Source: Rhodospirillaceae bacterium
GTDB lineage: Bacteria; Pseudomonadota; Alphaproteobacteria; UBA8366; Aestuariispiraceae
DNA: 64,000 nt
Assembly: GCA_002709955.1 (NCBI GenBank)
Contig: PAQY01000012.1
Span: forward strand, 381,679 to 445,678
Reading direction: 5' to 3'
Numbering within the stretch: position 1 is the stretch's first letter; every line of letters starts with the position of its first letter. The position numbers and the translations under genes are program-made. Shown here piece after piece: positions 45,334 through 54,699 of this stretch. The notes beneath the pieces are model-generated. The model was not told where the DNA came from. It saw only the letters and a program-made list of their open reading frames with translations, and searched no databases.

Positions 45334-46923
45334 ATGACTGACCGTATATATCTTTTCGATACGACGTTGCGCGATGGGGCGCAGACCCAGGGTGTGGATT
45401 TTTCTGTCGCCGATAAGGTGGCGATTGCGCAGGCGTTGGATCGGCTGGGTATTGATTACATTGAAGGGGGCTGGCCCGGTGCCAATCCCACGGATGATGC
45501 TTTTTTTGCAGAACCGCCCGCCCTGACGACCAGCAAGTTGATCGCCTTTGGCATGACCCGGCGTCCCGGTCGGTCGGCAGAAAATGATCCCGGTCTGGCC
45601 CCGCTGTTGCAGGCCAATGTGTCGGGATTGTGCCTGGTTGGGAAAAGCTGGGATTTCCATGTCGATGTCGCGTTGGGAATTGAGAAGGAAGAAAACATTC
45701 GCATGATTGCGGATTCGATCCGCCTTGCCGCCGCAAAGAAAGGGGAGGCGATGTATGACGCCGAACATTTCTTTGATGGCTGGAAGGCCAACAAGGATTT
45801 TGCCCTGGCCTGTGTCACCGCAGCCTATGAAGCCGGGGCGCGGTGGGTCGTGCTGTGCGACACCAATGGCGGCACGCTGCCCCACGAAGTGGACGCCATC
45901 GTTCGCGAAGTGACACAGCATATTCCAGGCGACCATCTTGGGATACACGCGCATAATGACACGGAAAATGCCGTGGCCAATTCGCTGGCGGCGGTTCATG
46001 CAGGCGTACGGCAGGTACAGGGCACCATCAATGGGTTAGGAGAGCGTTGCGGGAACGCGAATATGTGTTCCCTGATCCCCAGCCTGGTTCTCAAGATGGG
46101 CTTTGAAACCGGCCTTAAACCCAATGCCCTTGCAGAGATTACAGGTCTGTCCCGGTTGCTGGATGGGCGGTTGGATCGTTCACCGAACCGTCATGCGGCC
46201 TATGTCGGGTCTGCGGCCTTTTCCCATAAGGGGGGGCTGCATGTATCAGCCATCGCCAAGGATCCGCGGACCTATGAACATATCCCGCCGGAAACAGTGG
46301 GCAATAAGCGCCATATCGTGGTGTCGGATCAGGCCGGGCGCTCAAACATTCTGGCCCGTCTGGAAGAGATTGAGATTGAGATCGGGGAAGAAGCCCTGCG
46401 CCGCCTGTTGGACTCAGTTAAGGAACGGGAGTTCCAGGGCTATGCCTATGATGGGGCGGAGGCCAGTTTTGAACTGCTGGCCCGTGCAGCAAAGGGCGAG
46501 GTCCCGAATTATTTCGACATCAGCCGCTTTCGGGTTATGGACGAGCGTCGCCACAACGCGGTTGGCACCCTGATCACGGAATCGGAGGCAACAGTCCAAG
46601 TGGAACTGAGAGGCACCCAGATCATGCGCGTTGCCATGGGCAATGGCCCGGTCAATGCGCTGGATACCGCGCTGCGGGAGGCTGTTTTGCAGATCTATCC
46701 AGATTTGGCCGGAATGCAATTGGTGGATTACAAGGTGCGTATCCTGCCGCCGCCCAAAGGATCAACGGGAACGGACGCTGTCACGCGCGTGACGATTGAA
46801 AGCGAAGATGAAGAGGGGGCGCGCTGGTCAACTGTGGGCGTGTCCGCCAACATCATCGATGCTTCTGTTATCGCCCTGTATGATGCGTATGCGTACAAGC
46901 TGGTACGGGATGGAATTGTATGA
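45334..46923 (+). CDS. cimA: Citramalate synthase
   Basis: 529 residues of the HMGL/isopropylmalate-synthase superfamily. The barrel starts YLFDTTLRDGAQTQGVDFS (catalytic Arg/Asp), IHAHNDTENAVANSLAAVHAG supplies the metal His pair, and a C-terminal LeuA allosteric domain is present (GSTGTDAVTRVTIESEDEEG). Makes (R)-citramalate from pyruvate and acetyl-CoA for threonine-independent isoleucine synthesis. The stop overlaps the next start by four bases (ATGA). Confidence 0.9.
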   Translation: MTDRIYLFDTTLRDGAQTQGVDFSVADKVAIAQALDRLGIDYIEGGWPGANPTDDAFFAEPPALTTSKLIAFGMTRRPGRSAENDPGLAPLLQANVSGLCLVGKSWDFHVDVALGIEKEENIRMIADSIRLAAAKKGEAMYDAEHFFDGWKANKDFALACVTAAYEAGARWVVLCDTNGGTLPHEVDAIVREVTQHIPGDHLGIHAHNDTENAVANSLAAVHAGVRQVQGTINGLGERCGNANMCSLIPSLVLKMGFETGLKPNALAEITGLSRLLDGRLDRSPNRHAAYVGSAAFSHKGGLHVSAIAKDPRTYEHIPPETVGNKRHIVVSDQAGRSNILARLEEIEIEIGEEALRRLLDSVKEREFQGYAYDGAEASFELLARAAKGEVPNYFDISRFRVMDERRHNAVGTLITESEATVQVELRGTQIMRVAMGNGPVNALDTALREAVLQIYPDLAGMQLVDYKVRILPPPKGSTGTDAVTRVTIESEDEEGARWSTVGVSANIIDASVIALYDAYAYKLVRDGIV

Positions 46924-47585
46924 CGCGACCGGGAGGCAATGCCCGACAGGCCCTGTCCCGCAGGATCATTGATACCTGCAAGGCGATGAATGCGTCTGGC
47001 ATCAATCAGGGCAAGTCTGGTAATGTCTCCGCGCGGTTCGGCGACGCCATGCTGATCACGCCCAGCGGTGTTGCCTATGATGCCCTAAAGCCGATGGATA
47101 TCGTGCTGCAGGAATTGGATGGGGTATGTGCGCCTGATCAATTGCTGCCATCCAGTGAGTGGCGCATGCATGCCGATATCTACCGGACACGGTCAGAGGC
47201 GCAAGCCATCGTCCATGCCCATCCGACATTCTGCACAGCCCTGTCCTGCCGGAGAGAGGGCATCCCGGCCTTCCATTACATGGTCGCTGTGGCCGGGGGC
47301 GTGGATATCCGCTGTTCGGATTATGCAACCTTCGGCACGGAAGATTTGTCCCAGACCATGATTGCTGCGCTGGACGGGCGAAAGGCCTGTTTGTTGGCAA
47401 ATCACGGCATGATCTGTTTTGATGGGGATCTGGACCGCGCCCTGGCACTGGCCATTGAGGTGGAAAGCCTGGCCCGACAATATCACCATGCCTGCCAAGG
47501 CGGCACCACCATCATTCTGAATGACGAACAGATGGCCGACGTGCTGGAAAAATTCAAAAGCTATGGCAGGCAGCCAAAACTTTGA
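46920..47585 (+). CDS. Class II aldolase (fuculose-phosphate aldolase/MtnB family)
   Basis: 221 residues. Zinc ligands are in IVHAHPTFCTAL (HAH) and ANHGMICF, with the catalytic Glu in PSSEWRMHADIY. In the classical methionine salvage pathway the MtnB dehydratase belongs to this superfamily; in the DHAP shunt of Rhodospirillum rubrum and some E. coli a class II aldolase splits 5-methylthioribulose-1-phosphate or 5-deoxyribulose-1-phosphate. Pairing with mtnA (9 bases downstream) and the absence of mtnC/mtnD/mtnK alongside favour the aldolase. Confidence 0.8.
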   Translation: MTRPGGNARQALSRRIIDTCKAMNASGINQGKSGNVSARFGDAMLITPSGVAYDALKPMDIVLQELDGVCAPDQLLPSSEWRMHADIYRTRSEAQAIVHAHPTFCTALSCRREGIPAFHYMVAVAGGVDIRCSDYATFGTEDLSQTMIAALDGRKACLLANHGMICFDGDLDRALALAIEVESLARQYHHACQGGTTIILNDEQMADVLEKFKSYGRQPKL

Positions 47586-47594
47586 GGATACGAA

Positions 47595-48686
47595 ATGGAA
47601 ATCAACGGCACGCCGTATCGCACCATTTGGGTTGAGGAACCGCGCAAATCTGTGGCGGTGATCGACCAGACGAAACTGCCCCACAGTTTTGAGACCTTGC
47701 GCCTGACCAGCCTGGAAGAGGCGGCACAAGCGATTGAGGATATGATTGTGCGCGGCGCGCCCTTGATCGGGGCGACGGCGGCTTATGGGTTCTGTTTGGG
47801 GCTGGAGGAGGATGCCAGCGACCTGGCAGTTGAGGCGATTTATGCGCGGCTGTATCGCACTCGCCCGACGGCGGTCAATCTGCGCTGGGCCCTGGATGAG
47901 ATGCGCGCCCTGTTGGACAATCGCGCGCCGGCAGAGCGTGCCGCGCTGGCCTGGCAGCGCGCGGCAGAGATTTGTGATGCGGATGTCGAGATATGTAAAT
48001 CCATTGGTCAGCATGGTTTGCGCCTGATCGAAGAGATCGCGGCACAGAAGCCAGCGGGCGAAGCTGTGAATATCCTGACCCATTGCAATGCGGGATGGCT
48101 GGCCACGGTCGATTGGGGCACCGCGACGGCCCCGATCTATATGGCCTATGAAAAGGGCATCAAGGTGCATGTCTGGGTCGATGAAACCCGCCCGCGCAAT
48201 CAGGGGGCCAGCCTGACAGCGTGGGAGTTGGGGCGCCATGGCGTTGCCCATACATTGATTGCCGATAATGTTGGCGGGCATTTGATGCAGCATGGACTTG
48301 TCGATCTGTGCATCGTGGGGACCGACCGCACAACGGCGCGCGGCGATGTTTGCAACAAGATCGGCACCTATCTGAAGGCATTGGCAGCCCAGGATAACGG
48401 GGTGCCGTTCTATGTCGCCCTGCCATCGACCACGATAGACTGGACCGTCCAGGATGGCATTGCGGAAATCGCGATTGAGCAGCGCAGTGGCACGGAACTG
48501 ACCCGTATCACTGGTCGGACCGAGGCGGGGGAGATCGTGACCGTCGATATCGCGCCACAGGATGTTGTCGCCAGAAACGATGCCTTTGATGTCACACCAG
48601 CCCGCCTGGTTACCGGATTGATCACAGAACGGGGCGTATGTGCCGCCAGTTCAGAGGGGTTGAACACTTTGTTCGACCGCCCCTAG
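47595..48686 (+). CDS. mtnA: Methylthioribose-1-phosphate isomerase
   Basis: 363 residues with an eIF2B-like fold. The signature residues are [16 protein letters not shown] (Cys ~162) and [20 protein letters not shown] (Asp ~241). It converts the aldose phosphate from 5'-methylthioadenosine (or the 5-deoxyribose phosphate from 5'-deoxyadenosine) to the ketose phosphate. Its partner aldolase is immediately upstream in the same operon, itself coupled to cimA. Confidence 0.93.
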   Translation: MEINGTPYRTIWVEEPRKSVAVIDQTKLPHSFETLRLTSLEEAAQAIEDMIVRGAPLIGATAAYGFCLGLEEDASDLAVEAIYARLYRTRPTAVNLRWALDEMRALLDNRAPAERAALAWQRAAEICDADVEICKSIGQHGLRLIEEIAAQKPAGEAVNILTHCNAGWLATVDWGTATAPIYMAYEKGIKVHVWVDETRPRNQGASLTAWELGRHGVAHTLIADNVGGHLMQHGLVDLCIVGTDRTTARGDVCNKIGTYLKALAAQDNGVPFYVALPSTTIDWTVQDGIAEIAIEQRSGTELTRITGRTEAGEIVTVDIAPQDVVARNDAFDVTPARLVTGLITERGVCAASSEGLNTLFDRP

Positions 48687-48795
48687 CGCGCTGCAGCCTT
48701 TCGCGGCGCAACATTACCTTTGTCGTGAAATTGAACCATGCTACATCTTGGGGGTGATACGATTTAACCTTAAGAAAAGATGAGAATGCGGGGCG

Positions 48796-50556
48796 ATGGC
48801 GGCTGGCGGTGATGTGACGATTTTTCAGGACGCCGCGCTGTACCTTGCCGCTGCTGTTGTTGCCGTCCCTATTTTCAAGCGTTTGAAGCTGGGCTCTGTT
48901 CTGGGCTATCTGGCTGCTGGGGCGATCATCGGACCCCATGTATTCGCCATTGTCGGCAATGCAGAGAGTGTTCTGGCTTTTTCCGAATTCGGCGTTGTCT
49001 TGTTGTTATTCCTGATCGGGTTGGAATTAAAACCAGCCAGGCTTTGGGCGCTGAAGGCGGATATATTTGGCCTGGGGACGGCACAGGTCTGCGTGACCGC
49101 CTTTCTGATCGGCGTGTTTGGCGTGATGGTTGTCGGCCTTTCCTGGCAGACCGCCGTTCTGATCGGGCTTGGCCTGTCGCTTTCCTCAACGGCCTTTGCC
49201 TTGCAGTTGATGCAGGAACGCAAAGAGCTGAACACGCAATATGGGACGCGCGCTTTCTCCATTCTGTTGTTGCAGGACCTCGCCATCGCGCCAATCCTGG
49301 CCCTGTCGCCCTTGCTGGCCTTGGGGATATATGTCGCCTCCGGGGAGGATCTGTCCTGGATCCCGGCCGCCCAGGCCATTGGGGCCCTTGTGGGGCTGGT
49401 GCTTGCCGGACGGTTCCTGCTGAACCCGATATTCGCGGTAATTGCCCAAACCAAATCCAGTGAAATATTCGTCGCAGCCGCGCTGTTGGTCGTCATTGGA
49501 TCGGCCCTGTTGATGGAATGGTGCGGGCTGTCCATGGCGCTGGGCGCGTTCATGGCAGGCGTCCTGCTAGCAGAAAGTGAATATCGCCATCAGATAGAGG
49601 CGGATATACAGCCATTTCGCGGTTTGCTGCTGGGCCTGTTTTTCATCGCGATTGGAATGACAATTGATTGGGCCGTGGTCCTGGCACAATGGTCGTTGGT
49701 GTTGGGCGGCGCGATACTGTTGATGGCGGTAAAAGGGGTGGTCATTCTGATCCTGTGTCGCGTGTTCAAATCCCCTTGGGAAGATGCCGGGCGCATCGCC
49801 GTGACATTACCCCAGGGCGGAGAGTTCGGCTTTGTCATTGTCGCGCAAGGTCTGTCGCTTGGCCTGATGTCGAATGGGCAATCAGACATAGTGTCAGCCC
49901 TGATCACCCTGTCTATGGCCCTGACGCCCTTGCTGCGGCTTTCCTTTGAAGAGGCGATGAAGCGCCGTGCCCCGGCCTCGACCGATCATCTGCCGCGCCC
50001 GGATGAGACAGAAACAAACAGTGTGGTCGTCCTGGGCTTCGGGCGGGTGGGCCAGATCGTCAGTCAGATCTTTCGCATGAAGGGCATTTCGGTCACGGCC
50101 ATTGATGCGGACCCGAAACGGATAGAGGCGGCGAAACGGTTTGGCGCCATGGTCTATTTCGGCGATGCCACGCGCATCGATGTGCTGACGGCAGCGGGCG
50201 TCGGGCGGGCCGATCTGGTCTATGTCACGATTGACAATGCCGCCGCCTGTACCCGCTCCATCGCGGTGATCGCCAAACGCTTCCCAACCGTTCGCATCAT
50301 GGCGCGCGCCCATGACCGGGTGCATGCCCTGGAATTGCTGGACAGCGGGGCGGATTTCCTGATCCGCGATACGTTTGAAAGTTCTGTCAAACTGGCGGAA
50401 GAAGGGCTCAACCGCCTGGATATCAATAAAGAGGAAATCGCCCACCTGCTGGAAGAATTCCGCCGCGTCGATTCCGAACGCCTGATGCGCCAAAAAGCCG
50501 ACGGCATCTACGCCACCGCCGAAGACGGCGGCACCTTCCGGCTGGATAAGTCTTAG
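48796..50556 (+). CDS. CPA2-family monovalent cation/proton antiporter (Kef-type)
   Basis: 586 residues. About twelve N-terminal helices form the Na/H-exchanger domain (FSEFGVVLLLFLIGLELKPARLW and MALGAFMAGVLLAESEYRHQIEADIQPFRG are typical of KefB/KefC). A C-terminal RCK/TrkA-N nucleotide-binding domain (residues ~398-515: VVVLGFGRVGQIVSQIFRMKG…DADPKRIEAAKRFG) follows. It exports potassium in exchange for protons and may protect against electrophiles. No separate KefG/KefF ancillary gene is adjacent. Confidence 0.88.
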   Translation: MAAGGDVTIFQDAALYLAAAVVAVPIFKRLKLGSVLGYLAAGAIIGPHVFAIVGNAESVLAFSEFGVVLLLFLIGLELKPARLWALKADIFGLGTAQVCVTAFLIGVFGVMVVGLSWQTAVLIGLGLSLSSTAFALQLMQERKELNTQYGTRAFSILLLQDLAIAPILALSPLLALGIYVASGEDLSWIPAAQAIGALVGLVLAGRFLLNPIFAVIAQTKSSEIFVAAALLVVIGSALLMEWCGLSMALGAFMAGVLLAESEYRHQIEADIQPFRGLLLGLFFIAIGMTIDWAVVLAQWSLVLGGAILLMAVKGVVILILCRVFKSPWEDAGRIAVTLPQGGEFGFVIVAQGLSLGLMSNGQSDIVSALITLSMALTPLLRLSFEEAMKRRAPASTDHLPRPDETETNSVVVLGFGRVGQIVSQIFRMKGISVTAIDADPKRIEAAKRFGAMVYFGDATRIDVLTAAGVGRADLVYVTIDNAAACTRSIAVIAKRFPTVRIMARAHDRVHALELLDSGADFLIRDTFESSVKLAEEGLNRLDINKEEIAHLLEEFRRVDSERLMRQKADGIYATAEDGGTFRLDKS

Positions 50557-50839
50557 GGATGGCGGTTGTTTAGAATGGCGTCCTCATCCTGAGGAGCGAT
50601 AGCGTCTCGAAGGATGAGCCCACTGTAAGAACTGCACTTACAGCCCCTCCTTCGAGACGGCGCTGTCGCGCCTCCTCAGGATGAGAGTGATATGGGCTTT
50701 GATATCGTCATTCTTGCGAAGGCGGGCATCCAGAGAAGCCCGCACCCATCTTGCATTCTGCCCCTGAAGCCTCAGATCAAGTGCGGGGTGACGGGTGGTT
50801 ACTCTTAAATCTGGGGAGACCGGGCAGTTTATCGCGACC
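50557..50839. repeat. Repeat cluster II (one palindromic unit)
   Basis: The first part (50579-50690) is a copy of module A: outer arms TCATCCTGAGGAGCGATAGC / GCGCCTCCTCAGGATGA and inner hairpin CTGTAAGAACTGCACTTACAG. The remainder (50705-50790) is a diverged module B. It lies between the convergent antiporter and glnS genes and could help separate their transcripts. Confidence 0.8.
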
Positions 50840-52531
50840 TTACCCCGTCTTCTGGGCCTTGGCCCAGCTGTCGCGCAGGCCGGTGGTTTTGTTGAAGACG
50901 GGCTTGTCGGCGGTGCTGTCGGGATCGACGCAGTAATAGCCCTGGCGTTCGAACTGGACGGTTTCACCGACCGGGATATCGGTCAGGCTGGGTTCCAGCT
51001 TGGCGGTTGCGATGGAAAGCGAGTCTGGGTTCAGGTCGTCCATCGGGTCGCCCTCTGCGCCGGGATCGGGGCGGGTATAGAGGTGGTCGTAGTTGCGGAT
51101 TTCCGCGTCGACCGCGTGATCGGCGGAAACCCAATGCAGCGTGCCTTTCACCTTGCGGCCGTCTGGCGCATCGCCGCCCTTGGTGGCGGGATCATAGGTG
51201 CACAGCAGTTCGATGACATTGCCATCGGCATCCTTGACCATATCGGTGCAGGTGATGAAATAGGCCCAGCGCAGGCGGACTTCGCGGCCGATGCTCAGGC
51301 GGAAGAATTTCTTGGGTGCGTCCTCCATGAAATCGGCCTGTTCAATATACAGCGTGCGGGAGAAGGGGACCGTGCGGCTGCCGCCATCCGGATCTTCCGG
51401 ATTATTGACCGCGTCCAGCCATTCGGTTTCGCCTTCCGGATAATTGGTCAGGGTGACCTTCAGCGGCTCCAAAACGGCCATGCGGCGTTGGGCGGATTTG
51501 TTTAACTCTTCCCGGATGCAGAATTCCAGCATCTGATATTCGATGACCTTGTCGGATTTGGTCATGCCGATCAGCTTGCAGAAATTGCGCAGCGCCGCAG
51601 CGGGCACACCCCGGCGGCGCAGGCCGCGAATGGTCGGCATGCGGGGATCGCTCCATCCCGATACATGGTTTTCCTTCACCAATTGGATCAGCTTGCGCTT
51701 GGACAGCACCATATAGGTGACGTTCAGGCGGGCAAATTCGGTCTGGCGGGGGCGGGACGGGACCGGCAGGTTTTCGATGAACCAATCATACAGCGGGCGG
51801 TGATCCTGGAATTCCAGGGTACACAGGGAATGGGTCACGCCTTCGATCGCATCGCCCTGACCATGGGCAAAGTCATACATGGGATAGATGTACCAGGTAT
51901 TGCCTGTGCGCGGATGGTGGGCATGCAGGATGCGATATAAGACGGGGTCGCGCAGATTGATGTTACCCGACGCCATATCGATTTTCGCGCGCAGGCATTT
52001 CTCACCATTCTGGAAGACGCCGTCGCGCATCTTTGCAAACAGGTCCAGGTTTTCGTCAATGCTGCGGCCCCGGTGCGGGCTGGGCTTGCCCGGTGCTGTC
52101 AGCGTCCCCCGGTATTCGCGGATTTCATCGGGGCTCAGATCATCGACATAGGCCTTGCCCTCTTTGATCAGATGGACGGCATAGCCATAAAAAGTTTCAA
52201 AATAGTCAGAGGCAAAGCAGGGCTGTCCATCCCATTTGAAGCCCAGCCAGCGCACATCTTCTTCGATCGCGTCGATATATTCCTGTTCTTCCTTGATCGG
52301 ATTGGTGTCATCAAAGCGCAGGTTACAGCGACCACCAAATTCCTGGGCAATGCCGAAATTCAGGCAGATCGATTTGGCATGACCGATATGCAGATAGCCA
52401 TTGGGTTCCGGCGGGAAGCGGGTGACGACCTGTTTGACGATGCCATTGGCAAGATCGCTGCGGATCTTGTCGCGAATAAAGTCATGGCGGTCTTCTTCTT
52501 CGCTTGTCGCTGTCTCAACCATATCGGTCAT
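50840..52531 (-). CDS. glnS: Glutaminyl-tRNA synthetase
   Basis: 563 residues. The N-terminal [22 protein letters not shown] is the HIGH motif, and MVLSKRKL corresponds to KMSKS. The C-terminal beta-barrel anticodon domain is present (from [16 protein letters not shown]… to the end). A proteobacterial GlnS of slightly above normal length. Start at 52531, just after the prfB stop, so prfB–glnS are probably one operon; the TTG at 52540 is less likely. GlnRS in an alphaproteobacterium is notable, since many of them make Gln-tRNA by the GatCAB route. Confidence 0.93.
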   Translation of the reverse strand: MTDMVETATSEEEDRHDFIRDKIRSDLANGIVKQVVTRFPPEPNGYLHIGHAKSICLNFGIAQEFGGRCNLRFDDTNPIKEEQEYIDAIEEDVRWLGFKWDGQPCFASDYFETFYGYAVHLIKEGKAYVDDLSPDEIREYRGTLTAPGKPSPHRGRSIDENLDLFAKMRDGVFQNGEKCLRAKIDMASGNINLRDPVLYRILHAHHPRTGNTWYIYPMYDFAHGQGDAIEGVTHSLCTLEFQDHRPLYDWFIENLPVPSRPRQTEFARLNVTYMVLSKRKLIQLVKENHVSGWSDPRMPTIRGLRRRGVPAAALRNFCKLIGMTKSDKVIEYQMLEFCIREELNKSAQRRMAVLEPLKVTLTNYPEGETEWLDAVNNPEDPDGGSRTVPFSRTLYIEQADFMEDAPKKFFRLSIGREVRLRWAYFITCTDMVKDADGNVIELLCTYDPATKGGDAPDGRKVKGTLHWVSADHAVDAEIRNYDHLYTRPDPGAEGDPMDDLNPDSLSIATAKLEPSLTDIPVGETVQFERQGYYCVDPDSTADKPVFNKTTGLRDSWAKAQKTG

Positions 52532-52536
52532 TTTTA

Positions 52537-53665
52537 TCAATCCAGATCTTCGACGGCGGACGTGCCACCTTCAAGTTTCGAGGCCAGGGACGCTTCCAGG
52601 AAGGCATCGATATCGCCATCCAGAACGCCGCCGGTATTGCTGGTCTCCACGCCGGTGCGCAGGTCTTTGACCATCTGATAGGGTTGCAAAACGTAAGATC
52701 GAATCTGCCGACCCCAGCCGATTTCGGTTTCCGCCTGGAAATCGTCCTGAGCTGCGGCTTCTCGGCGTTTCAATTCTGCCTCATACAGGCGCGATGTCAG
52801 CATCTTCATGGCCTGGGCACGGTTCTTATGCTGTGACCGGTCATTCTGACACTGAACCACGATGCCGCTGGGGATGTGGGTGATACGCACGGCGGAATCA
52901 GTTCGGTTGACGTGCTGACCCCCCGCCCCGGAGGCCCGGTAGGTATCGATGCGCAGGTCACCATCATTGATTTCTACATCAATTGAATCATCAATTTCGG
53001 GATAGACCTTCACGGATGAAAAGCTGGTATGGCGTCTGGCATTGGAATCATAGGGGGAGATTCGCACCAAACGGTGCACACCCGTTTCGGTCTTCAGCCA
53101 GCCATAGGCATTTTCACCCTGAATGCGGATCGTGGTGGATTTGATGCCTGCCTCTTCACCGGGGCTTTCTTCCAGCATCTCGGTCTTGAAGCCGCGCTTG
53201 TCGGCCCAGCGCAGATACATCCGTTGCAGCATTTCCGCCCAGTCCTGGGATTCTGTCCCGCCCGCACCGGCATGGACTTCCAGGAAGCAGTCATTGCCGT
53301 CGGCTTCACCCGACAGCATGCTTTGCAACTGCTGCTTGGCCGCGACATCGCGCAAACTGCCAAGCGCAGATTCCGCTTCGGTGATCAAATCCTGATCGCC
53401 CTCAGCCTCGGCCAGTTCGATCATTTCAACATTGTCGTTCAGGCCGGATTCCAGGTCCAGAAAGCCGGAAATCCGGGTTTCCAGAGAGGACCTTTCGCGC
53501 ATCACCTTCTGGGCGGCGGTGGGGTCATCCCACAAGGTCGGGTCTTCGACACGCGCGTTTAATTCTTCCAGGCGTTTCGTTGAAACATCCCAGTCAAAGA
53601 TGCCTCCTCAGCAGTTCCAATGACTGCTTGAGTTCATCCACCACAGCCTGCGTTTCCGCGCGCAT
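52537..53665 (-). CDS. prfB: Peptide chain release factor 2, made by programmed +1 frameshift
   Basis: The gene starts at the ATG at 53665 ([23 protein letters not shown]) and meets an in-frame TGA at 53596-53594. The site AGGAGG-CAT-CTT-TGA-C matches the RF2 autoregulatory frameshift (Shine-Dalgarno-like element, slippery CTT, UGA, C). Skipping the T at 53596 continues into [16 protein letters not shown] and the rest of RF2 (375 residues in total). GGQ is in [12 protein letters not shown], and the codon-recognition loop is [15 protein letters not shown]. The natural reading is join(52537..53595, 53597..53665) on the minus strand. Confidence 0.95.
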
Positions 53666-53769
53666 AACCCAATATCCTCTAAAGCTAAAAGCGAGCCACA
53701 GGACTTAGGCGAAACGGGCGGCAGTGGCAAGACTTGTGGCAGATTGGGGGAATTTTGATCCCTTGATTT

Positions 53770-54501
53770 TCAAAGCCCCGCCGCATCGACCTCTCCCATA
53801 GAGCAGCCTGGATCGCGGAGGACAGCATTGCGAAGGGCGGTCGTGAAATCCTGTTCTATCAGGGGCCCGGCAAGATTGATGCGCAGTTCCACTATCAGGC
53901 TGCGCTGGTTGACGGATTTACAGACGATCTGGACCTTTTGCCCCATACCCTCCCCAAAGCTATTGTCGATGGCGGCGCGGATTGCCTCACTGGACAGGGG
54001 ATTGTTGATCGCATCGACAAACAGATCGCGCAGGGGGGATGTATTGAGCACCGCCAACAGCCGAAGAGATTCGCGATAATAGCTTTCAGCATCCGGCATT
54101 TCGGAACAGGTGCCATGCTTGACCCATTCATGTCGGTGCAGGAAGGATTGAGTGCCCGGCATTCTGGTTTCCAATTCCGCGCGGATTTCAGAACTGAGCG
54201 ATAATTCCGGCAAGGCATCCCAATTATTGCGTCGATCCTGTTCCTGAACCGTAGGGGGAACGTCGCAATAATTGTTGCCTCTGGGTTCAGGCCACAATCC
54301 ATGCAGCGTGAAATGGGTCGCATCAAACCTGTCTGGCGTTTGGCTTTGGCATTCCGGCAGATTGGGTCTGGTCTCACAAAAGCCAGGCTGCCAACTGATT
54401 GCCAGAACATAGCTATTTAACTCACTTGCGGAGAAAGCTGCTGTTGGGCTGATGGCAAACTGCAGCAGCCAGGCGGTGATCCATACCCTGATCCCAATCA
54501 T
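53770..54501 (-). CDS. Ribonuclease T2 family protein, exported
   Basis: 243 residues with a signal peptide (IGIRVWITAWLLQFAISPTAAFSA). Both catalytic motifs are present: CAS I is FTLHGLWPE and CAS II is HEWVKHGTC. Six or more cysteines in the mature part suggest disulphides. It would degrade RNA in the periplasm or outside the cell as a nutrient source. Common in eukaryotes but patchy in bacteria. 104 bases upstream of prfB on the same strand; probably independently transcribed. Confidence 0.9.
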   Translation of the reverse strand: MIGIRVWITAWLLQFAISPTAAFSASELNSYVLAISWQPGFCETRPNLPECQSQTPDRFDATHFTLHGLWPEPRGNNYCDVPPTVQEQDRRNNWDALPELSLSSEIRAELETRMPGTQSFLHRHEWVKHGTCSEMPDAESYYRESLRLLAVLNTSPLRDLFVDAINNPLSSEAIRAAIDNSFGEGMGQKVQIVCKSVNQRSLIVELRINLAGPLIEQDFTTALRNAVLRDPGCSMGEVDAAGL

Positions 54502-54555
54502 TTCCAGATCCCTCTATGGTTGGCGCAATCGAAGTGAAACACAGGGATAATGGCC

Positions 54556-54584
54556 CTGTAATGTATTAGACATAGGCTTGTCTC
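54556..54584 (+). promoter_or_regulatory. Candidate Pho box upstream of ugpB
   Basis: Three 7-mers at 11-bp spacing, CTGTAAT (54556-54562), TAGACAT (54567-54573) and TTGTCTC (54578-54584), resemble the PhoB direct repeat CTGTCAT with four-base spacers. The first matches 6/7, the others fewer. It lies about 115 bases before ugpB. Confidence 0.45.
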
Positions 54585-54699
54585 TTAATCGCTCTAAACG
54601 GTTCCCATTCATTTTGGAGTGACCCGGGGGGAGATCAATCCGTGATCGCACCGGTGCAAGGTTCCAAAACCAGCGATATCTTTCAAGGAGAGACAGCGG

